A stretch of DNA of 64,000 nucleotides from Miscanthus floridulus. Its lineage: Eukaryota; Streptophyta; Magnoliopsida; Poales; Poaceae. A program made the position numbers and the translations under genes. The notes beneath the pieces were generated by a model that saw only the letters and a list, made by a program, of their open reading frames with translations, made no database searches and was not told where the DNA came from. Location of the stretch: positions 114,473,162 to 114,537,161 of the forward strand of contig NC_089595.1 in the NCBI RefSeq assembly GCF_019320115.1, written 5' to 3'. Shown piece by piece: positions 56,957 to 64,000 of the stretch (position 1 is its first letter; every line of letters starts with the position of its first letter).

Positions 56957-59900
56957 TGCAGCGGCGCAGGCGAGCGAGCTGCGGCTTCCTATTCCTCTCT
57001 CGCTCTCCCGCTCACTGGTTGGTCTCCCGCGCGCCTGCTCTGTTTCTCCCGCGCGCCCGCTCCATCTACGCGCGACTTTTTCTCCCTCGTGCTTGCCCTC
57101 TTTCGTTTTTCTCCTGCCGATTCTCCCGCGTATGGCGCCCGCCATGCACGATTTGGCGCGAATCGGACGCCAAAGCGACGATTTCTGGACGACGTGGTCG
57201 TAAGGCGGACGCCATATGAATCTAAGGCGAGTCGTCTGCTGTGGCGTCCCGCGTGGAGCGCCTTGGCGCTTAAGCGACGCCAAAGTGACGACAAAGCGAC
57301 GCCTTAAAAACACTGCCGCCACTTCATCCACCCTGCTTTGATTCTATGGCTAACATCTTCATCAATATCCCCGTCCCTCTATAGCATTGATCCTAAATAT
57401 CGAAAGGTATCCTTCCTAGGCACTACTTGACCTTCCAAACTAACATCTTCCTCCTCCCGAGTAGTAGTGTCGAAGTCACATCTCATATACTCAGTTTTAG
57501 TTCTACTGAGTCTAAAACCTTTGGACTCCAAAGTCTCCCGCCATAACTCCAGTTTCTGATTCACTCCTGTCCGGCTTTCATCAACTAGCACTACATCGTC
57601 CGCGAAAAGCATACACCAAGGGATGTCCCCTTGTATGTTCCTTGTGGCCTCATCCATCACTAAAGCAAACAAATAAGGGCTCAAAGCTGACCCTTGATGT
57701 AGTCCTATCCTAATCGGGAAGTCATCCGTGTCTCCATCACTTGTTCGAACTCTAGTCACAACATTGTTGTACATGTCCTTAATGAGCCCGACGTACTTCG
57801 TTGGGACTTTATGTTTGTCCGAAGCCCATCACATAACATTCCTTGGTATTTTATCATAAGCCTTCTCCAAGTCAATAAAAACCATGTGTAGGTCCTTCTT
57901 CTTCTCCCTATACCGCTCCATAACTTGTTAAGAAAATGGCTTCCATGGTTGACCTTTCGGGCATGAAACCAAATTGGTTCATAGAGACCCGCATTATTGC
58001 TCTCAAGCGATGCTCGATAACTCTCTCCCATAGCTTCATAGTATGGCTCATCAACTTAATTCCCCGGTAACTCGTACAACTTTGAATATCTCCTTTATTC
58101 TTGTAGATCGGTACCAATATACTTCACCTCCACTCATCAGGCATCTTGTTCGATTGAAAAATATGGTTGAACAGCTTGGTTAGCCATACTATAGCTATGC
58201 CCCCGAGGCATCTCCACACCTCGATTGGGATACCATCCGGTCCCATCGCCTTACCTCCTTTCATCCTTTTCAACGCCTCTCTGACCTCAGATTCTTGGAT
58301 TCTCCGCACAAAGCGCCTATTGGTGTCATCAAAAGAGTCATCCAACTGAAAGGTTGTGTCCATATTCTCACCATTGAACAATTTGTCAAAATACTCTTGC
58401 CATCGATGTCGGATCTCATCCTCCTTCACCAAGAGATGCTCCCTTTCATCCTTAATGCACTTAACTTGGTTGAAGTCCCGTGTCTTTCTCTCACGAACCC
58501 TAGCCATCCTATAAATGTCCTTCTCTCCTTCCTTCGTACTCAAATGTTGGTAAAGATCCTCGTACGCTCTACCATTTGCCACACTTACAGCTCGCTTTGT
58601 AGTCTTCTTTGCCACCTTGTACTTCTCTATGTTGTCCACACTCCTGTCATGGTACAAGCGTCTATAGCATTCTTTCTTCTCCTTAATAGCCCTTTGGACT
58701 TCCTCGTTCCACCACCAAGTATCTTTAGCCTCGCGTCCACTTCCTTTGGTTACTCCACACACCTCTGAGGCCACCTTCCGAATGTTGGTTGCTATCTTGT
58801 CCCACATGTTGTTTATGTCGTCGTCTTCCTTCCAAGAGCCCTCTTTGATAACCCTTTCCCTGAATACCTCTGACGTCTCCCCTTTCAGTTTTCACCACTT
58901 TGTTCTTTCAATCTTAGCTTGTTTATCCCTACGGGCACGCACCTGAAAACAAAAATCTGCCACCAAAAGCTTATGTTGAGAAACAACACACTCCCCTGGT
59001 ATCACCTTGCAATCCAAGCATGCTCGTTTGTCCTTTCTTCTTGCGAGGACAAAGTCAATCTGGCTACAGTGTTGTCCGCTACTGAAGGTCACTAGATGAG
59101 ATTCTCTCTTTCTAAAGAAAGTGTTGGCTATCATCAGGTCAAAAGCTACCGCGAAGTCCAAAACTTCCTCCCCCTCCTCATTCCTACTACCATACCCAAA
59201 ACCTCCATGAACTGCCTCGAAACCTGCGCTTGTAGTACCTACATGCCCATTAAGATCTCCTCCTATAAAAAGCTTCTCACTACTGAAAGGCCTCGATCCT
59301 CATATTAAATTAACATTTTGTTGTATATTTGTTACTGCTTAAATATATGTAGGTCCATTCAGAAATTCTTCAGCAGTTAACATATGGACCAGCAGCTTTG
59401 TTCTAGTTTCCTGTTCTATTTCAATTCATGTCATGCTTCATTCTTACTGAAAAGGATCATGCTAAACTTCATTTTCTTCTTCCTGTCAGTTTGTTTCTTA
59501 GTTCTCACTCTTATCATTTGTTTTCCCAGCAAGCAAATCCTTTGAGCGCCAGCAGCCTATTGGGGTCAAATCAAAATCATGCAGCTCTTCATGGCTTAGA
59601 GTTTGATTTACCGCCTTATCTGGAAGCAAAATATAACACAGGCTCAACTACAAATCCTAGACCAGCCATATCCATGCAGGAGGTTAGTTAAATATTTGAA
59701 TTCATTTTTTCTCACTCACATCCTTGACATGCTTATGCTATTTTATGTATCAAAAGTTCCTGTGCATATTACTTGAGCTTCTATAAATTATAAATTATTA
59801 TTATACAGAAAGAAATAGCATCCTAGTTTAGTGATATACATCATTAGCAGCAATATTTAAAACTGGAAACATAGCAAACTTGTGTTAAATTCATTATGGA

Positions 59901-60912
59901 TTCTGAACCGTCCTGTGTAGTATTGTCCTATATTTCTTTTGCCTTTCCTAAGTATACATTTCATGAAAATATTTTTCAGGCCCTGAAAGCAGGGGTTTTC
60001 TCCAACGCTCAGTCTACACAGAGTCTTCCAAGTACTAGCATTCCAACGGGGCCTCCTCTCCCTCAGCAATTAGCACATCACCCTTACTCTCAGCCAACTT
60101 TACCAATTACACATTTTCCAAATATGGTTGGCTATCCGACGTATTTGCCACAAAACTATGCTACTTACCTATCTTCAGGCACCTTCCAGCAAGCATACCC
60201 GAGTAATGGACCATTCCATCAGTCTGCTGCTGCTTTGCTCGGATCTGGTATGAAGTACTCCACCCCAGAGTATAAGAACAACCTGTCTGCCACAGGCTTA
60301 CAACAGCAACATCAGCCACAACCGCAACCACAACCACCTTCATCAGTCATCTCTGGTTATGGAGGCTTCGGAAGCTCAAGCAACATACAAGGAAATTTTA
60401 CCCTTAATCAGAGTACCGGCTCTGCATCTACTCTTGGCTTTGATGAAGCATTGAGCAGACAGTACAAAGACACCAGTCAATACATGGCTCTCCAGCAGGT
60501 AATCATCACACACTGGCTCATGTAACCTGGGAAACCTTTTGCTCTCTCCCCAGTCAGCGTCATCTTTTTTTTGTGGATGAAGGTTTTTACAGAAATGGTG
60601 ATTTATTGTTCTCTCTTTCAGGGCGACAACTCTGGAATGTGGCTTCATGGCTCGGGTTCAAGAGCGGCCTCTACGCTTCCGCCTAACCACTTTTATGGTT
60701 ACCAGGGACAGAGTCAGCTGGGTGGCTTTCGTCAGGCGCAGCAGCCACAGCCTTCCCAATTTGGAGGCCATGGGTACCCAACTTTCTACCAGTCTCAGGG
60801 TGGCCTGACACAGGAGCACCCCCAGAACCTTGCTGAGGGCAGTCTGAATGGCTTCCAGGTCGCACCGTCTCAGCCATCTCATCCGAGCTGGCAGCATCAG
60901 CACACTTACTGA
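49536..60912 (+). CDS. GIP1L: GBF-interacting protein 1-like
   Basis: Ten exons join in phase with GT-AG borders: 49536-49710, 51275-51318, 51643-51757, 51848-51926, 52372-53012, 53725-54001, 54086-54362, 59530-59682, 59980-60498 and 60622-60912. They total 2571 bases, or 856 residues. The N-terminal GIP1_N domain (old DUF1296; residues about 18-75) reads [53 protein letters not shown], as expected of the family. The rest is low-complexity, rich in Ser, Gln, Asn and Pro, with no further domain, as is usual. The Arabidopsis relative binds G-box-binding factors and enhances their DNA binding; that role is transferred by homology. Intron 7 is 5.2 kb because of a LINE. Start choice: MSGGG lies 26 bases after an in-frame non-ATG stretch, and no upstream ATG is in frame. 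Confidence 0.93.
56474..57313. mobile_element. MULE-like element nested in the LINE
   Basis: TGCCGCCACT is present on both sides (56464-56473, 57314-57323), and the LINE sequence is continuous when one copy and the insert are removed. Ends read ATGTTTTCAAGGCG and, reverse-complemented, GTGTTTTTAAGGCG, each followed by subterminal AAGGCG/GGCGTCGC repeats. A 10-bp duplication with such ends suggests a Mutator-like element. The GC-rich interior has no transposase; it could be captured host sequence (Pack-MULE style). Confidence 0.75.
56910..56955 (+). repeat. Homopolymer run of 46 G
   Basis: An uninterrupted G tract of 46 bases in the MULE-like interior. It yields poly-Gly or poly-Pro in overlapping frames. 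The length may not be exact, since such runs are hard to sequence. Confidence 0.9.
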
Positions 60913-61250
60913 GCCCTGTACTCCCTTTGTTATGGTGGCTCTTTTGCCGTCACAAGCCAAGTTTCTCGTGCTTGTGCCCTCACTCGATGCAGAGTAAGCT
61001 GCTCGGTTTAGCTGAGCTTGTACCTTGAGCGCTGAGGCATACAACAGTTAGAGCGTTTTAACGTGTTGCGTGTGTAGCCAGACTGATGCATTGTGATTTC
61101 TTTTCGATAGCGAGTTATGTGTGCGGAGGTGCAGTCCTGTATAACTGAGACATGGTAACCTAACAAGCAGTCGTTTCTGATTTCCAAGAGTTGGCTACCC
61201 TAGCTTGAGCAGATGCTGCTCTGATTTTGACTGTTTGCTCTTGCTTGCAA
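60913..61250 (+). other. GIP1L 3' UTR and flank
   Basis: Non-coding sequence after the stop, with AAGCTGCTCGG, AGACTGATGCATTGTG and AACTGAGACATGGT. The same phrases recur at 62515-62790, so this block has been duplicated. Confidence 0.7.
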
Positions 61251-61552
61251 TATTTTGTCATGCGGTTGCAACTTTGCTTCAGGATTGAGGAAGAGAAGAG
61301 CACAGGCTACATTTCATCACTATGGTAATAATAATAATAAATTAATAATATGTGCTACTTGTGTAAAGTCTGTGGGTCCAGATATGCAAGTCCACATTTG
61401 TTTGTGGTTCAATTATGCCATTTTCATTGAAAACTCAGTTAATGGTAATAAAAACTGAGGATCTGATATCGATCCCCAACATGGTGAGTTTCATCGTCAC
61501 CGTGATCTGTGTGCTTATGCTGGAAAAAATTACTGATACTGTCATAAACAAA

Positions 61553-62146
61553 CTATAAACGACTCATGGTCACATCTCGTACATCCTCTGCACTGTCCGG
61601 CTGCTGTTCCAGCACTGCGTTGGGCGGCTGCTCTCCGGCGGTCTTGGCGATCACTAACCAGAGTTCGCCGCCCGGCTCTCCGCGGAAGGCCCAGACCTGA
61701 ACTTCATCTCCCACCAGAAGCCCACTCGCGCGCAAGAAGCTGCTCGCCCTTTGATCATGGTCTACGACGCGCACCCTAAGCCCGTCGTGCTCGTTCCCCT
61801 TCTTCGTCGGCTTCTTCTCGCCGCCTCCACCGTCCGTGTGCTCGTGCTGCGCGTTCGCCGGCTTCCTCTTGCCGGCTTGTTCCGTCAGGTTGGCGGCTCG
61901 GCGGTCCTCGGCCGAGAGCAGGGGGCGGAGGCGCTCGTCGACGTCGCCCCTCCCGATGCTGAACTGCTGAAGCGGCACTGGTTCGTGCTCATGTCGGACG
62001 CGTTGACGCGCATCCTCGCGATAAAGTGGAGCAGCAGGTCCCCGCGCAGGCCCAACGACGGCAAGAGGCTGGTGCGTCCGTGGCAATCCTCGTCGGGTTC
62101 GGATTTGGGAGATCGTAATCGGATTACGTTCGTTGACTGGGCCCAC
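61553..62146 (-). pseudogene. B3-like domain protein remnant
   Basis: A GC-rich frame on the minus strand contains PLQQFSIGRGDVDERLRPLL and SAEDRRAANL, a Lys-rich linker, then GLRVRVVDHD, SSFLRASGLLVGDEVQVWAF and LWLVIAKTAGE. The last parts match the end of plant B3-type DNA-binding domains (the GLxxGDEVxxWxFR signature). The middle of the domain, normally 40 or so residues between VVDHD and the W..F segment, seems missing. The frame opens with GTG rather than ATG, and the upstream end is not convincing. I read it as a truncated or internally deleted gene. If expressed, it would be nuclear. It is convergent with GIP1L. Confidence 0.5.
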
Positions 62147-62252
62147 TTACTTATACTTGGCCTTGAGGTAGGTAGTAGGGTGCTGGCGTACGTTCGGACG
62201 TTCCTGAGCGTGTTCGGCCGGCCTTTTATCTGTCAGGCCCGTTGCTGTGCCA

Positions 62253-62493
62253 GGCCTTGTTTAGATTACCCCAAAATTCCAAGTTTTTTCACTCTCTCTC
62301 CATCACATCAATTTTTAGCCACTTGCATGGAGCATTAAATGTAGGTAAAAAAATAACTAATTACACAGTTTAGTTGGAAATCACGAGATGAATCTTTTGA
62401 ACTTAGTTGGTCCACGATTGGACAATATTTACCAAATAAGACGAAAGTGCTACTATTTATCGGGTTGAAATTTTCTTCAATCTAAACAAGGCC
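62253..62493. mobile_element. GGCCTTGTTTAG-type MITE, copy 2
   Basis: 241 bp, inverted relative to copy 1, with ends GGCCTTGTTTAG and CTAAACAAGGCC and a 3-bp duplication CCA (62250-62252, 62494-62496). The interior matches copy 1 read on the other strand. Confidence 0.9.
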
Positions 62494-62509
62494 CCAGTTA
62501 AATTCGGCC

Positions 62510-62790
62510 CGTGTAAGCTGCTCGGATCTTTCGCCATCACATGCCAAGTTTCGTTTCGCGTGCTCATAAGCTCATTCGATGCACAGTAAGCTGCTCGGAT
62601 CTTAGCTGAGCTTGTCACCTTAAGCGCTGAAATTCTGACAGGGTCCTAGCCTCCCAGGCCACAACAGTTTAGAGAACGTTTTAACATGTTACGTGTAATA
62701 ATTGCCAGACTGATGCATTGTGGTTTCCTTTTGACAACTGAGACATGGTTCAACCTAACAAGGAGTCGCTTCTTGATTTAAAATAGTTTA
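62510..62790 (+). repeat. Second copy of the GIP1L 3' UTR
   Basis: Text including GCCAAGTTTCGTTTCGCGTG, AGTAAGCTGCTCGGATC, CCAGACTGATGCATTGTG and AACTGAGACATGGTTCAACC follows the same order as 60945-61180, with small indels. It has no coding part. Copy 2 of the MITE lies just before it. Confidence 0.8.
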
Positions 62791-62799
62791 CCTTGAAGG

Positions 62800-63540
62800 A
62801 AAACTCCCTATTTGACACTTAGTATAACAGGGCCTTCCTTTTACGGCCCTATTTAAATCACACGTCGCTAGTGGAGTTTGGATTGGAATGCTTGGATTGG
62901 AATTGTTTGGCCACTTTTGGTGATCCTGGTGCAGCAGCCCATTTTTTAGGTCACCGCGACTGGAGGCAGCACACGTTGCATGCGCAGCTTCTCCTCTTTT
63001 TATTTTCCCTTCGTCGTCTTTTGCCATTCCGTGGCTTTGGCTGCATGCGTCGTCGACATCCATGCGCTGGCTCCAAGTTTCAAGCTGCGCAGTGTGCTGG
63101 ACAATCGTGTATGTACATCCTACACCCGCACACCGCCAAGAATCGACCTGCCTGGCTGCCTCTGCCTGCAATAATCTCTCGATGTTCCGACTGCGACAGC
63201 GAGACGCTTGCCAAGACGCAAAGCATCGCGTACGGTATCGAAGCAGCTCCTGCCTACCTATGGCGTGCAGTAATGCAGCATGCTGTGATCTCTGTGAGTT
63301 TAACGTCCTGTTTGGGTGTCTTGTTTTGAGGAACTTTAGTGTCAAGGAACTTTAATTTTATAGAAAAAGAAACATGCAAAACCGCAACTTAGAAAAAGAA
63401 AAAAAATCTAGAGTAGAGTTTCTAAAACTTCAAAAGAACTAGTACCATGGTTTTTTTAGGGAAATAGTACCATGGTTTTGTATAAATACTGTTACATCCA
63501 AATACCAACCACGATGTTTTTCCAAGACAATAATAAAATT
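62800..63540. other. Stretch without a supportable gene
   Basis: Open frames on both strands (for example 63345-62788 minus and 62871-63329 plus) overlap and show no domain or codon bias. The AT-rich end at 63340-63480 has A-runs and a short repeat of AGTACCATGGTTTT. Confidence 0.4.
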
Positions 63541-63543
63541 GTT

Positions 63544-63804
63544 TTGCATCCAAAGAGCGCCTTATTTCCATTGGTGGATCGGTGCCTAACTTTAATTTCC
63601 TTGGTTTAATTAAAACCAAAACCGGCGCCACCTCCATTATTATGTATGTATACTCCGTATATGTTATAATCTGTAGTGCCCGTCTTGCATCCAAAGAGCA
63701 CCTTATTTGCATTGGTGGATCGGTGCCTAACTTTAATTTCCTTGGTTTAATTAAAACCAAACCGTCACCCACCTCCATTATTATGTATGTATACTCCGTA
63801 TATG
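63544..63804. repeat. Direct repeat, two copies of about 120 bp, period 141
   Basis: TTGCATCCAAAGAGC through TACTCCGTATATG occurs at 63544-63664 and 63685-63804, with a handful of differences. A 20-base spacer separates the copies. Confidence 0.9.
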
Positions 63805-64000
63805 GCTTTGTTTAGATTGTAAGTTTTTTCACTCTCTCTCCATCACATCAAATCTTTGAACACATGCCTGGAGTATTAAATGTAGATAAAAAAAATAACT
63901 AATTACACAGTTTGATTGTAAATTACGAGACAAATCTTTTGAGCCTAGTTAGGTCATGATTGGACAATAATTGTCAAATACAAACGAAAGTGCTACAGTA
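63804..64000. mobile_element. GGCCTTGTTTAG-type MITE, copy 3, cut by window end
   Basis: It starts GGCTTTGTTTAGATTG and contains AACTAATTACACAGTTTGAT and GGACAATAATTGTCAAATAC, as in copy 2. The right end is outside the window. Confidence 0.8.

Larger units (their letters stand above)
55915..59284 (-). mobile_element. 5'-truncated RTE-like LINE in intron 7 of GIP1L
   Basis: An exact 18-bp duplication, GAAAGGCCTCGATCCTCA, flanks it (55897-55914, 59285-59302). On the minus strand it begins inside an AP-endonuclease domain ([24 protein letters not shown]) and runs through reverse transcriptase: [56 protein letters not shown] and the catalytic [14 protein letters not shown]. It then passes a C-terminal [16 protein letters not shown] domain to a (CAA)n tail at 55914-55936. 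A TGA at 58124, a frame change near 57925, another stop near 57828 and an inserted element (56474-57313) make it dead. Excluding the insert it is about 2.5 kb. Confidence 0.92.

Noticed and set aside
56711..57331. 206-codon minus-strand frame with a long Pro run in the MULE-like element
   Set aside because: The Pro run is the 46-G tract; the frame has no domain and lies within the nested element.
62788..63345. 185-codon minus-strand frame
   Set aside because: Overlaps plus-strand frames of similar length; no domain, no codon bias and no promoter evidence.

Overview
This window is nuclear DNA of a grass. Four intact genes have plant families and grass-like GC-rich first exons: eIF3d, a COR413 chloroplast membrane protein, an intronless Lhcb1 antenna protein and a GIP1-like protein. 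They sit beside Stowaway-type and other MITEs, an RTE-like LINE with a (CAA)n tail, and nested Ty3/gypsy and other LTR retrotransposons. The repeat types suggest a panicoid, probably Andropogoneae, species (sorghum or sugarcane type). That placement is inference from pattern recognition only.

Layout. Bases 1 to about 25,920 are one stack of nested LTR elements. Element A (minus, Athila/Tat-like gypsy, right end 14553) holds a remnant of a Tat-like element D (4870-12176). A lies in element C (plus, 3' LTR 17558-24294). The C LTR is split by the non-coding element B (17826-22588). C abuts a partial minus-strand LTR, E (24295-25920), and E interrupts the first exon of an unrecognised minus-strand gene (25921-26158). 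From 26.4 to 34.3 kb lie small exon-like pieces of unrecognised minus-strand genes, a short LINE copy, microsatellites and a GC-rich, G-run-rich block.

The gene-rich part follows: eIF3d (minus, 35001-36749), COR413IM (minus, six exons, 37450-39899), Lhcb1 (plus, 41689-42486) and a GIP1-like gene (plus, ten exons, 49536-60912). COR413IM and Lhcb1 are divergent across about 1.8 kb that carries G-box/ABRE and DRE/CRT cores on the COR413 side and a TATA box on the Lhcb1 side. Intron 7 of the GIP1-like gene holds a 5'-truncated LINE with an 18-bp target duplication, itself split by an 840-bp MULE-like element with a 10-bp duplication and a 46-base G run. The right end has a B3-like gene remnant, a second copy of the GIP1-like 3' UTR, a 120-bp direct repeat and two more copies of a GGCCTTGTTTAG-type MITE.

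The genes are not an operon or pathway. eIF3d acts in translation initiation, Lhcb1 in light harvesting, COR413IM in the cold response of the chloroplast envelope, and the GIP1-like protein probably with G-box-binding factors. I did not find a convincing undescribed system. The most unusual signals are a 468-codon frame in element C broken only by TAG and TGA, the palindrome-bearing minisatellite in element B, the composite deletion junction near 4870, and the LINE/MULE/poly-G stack in an intron.
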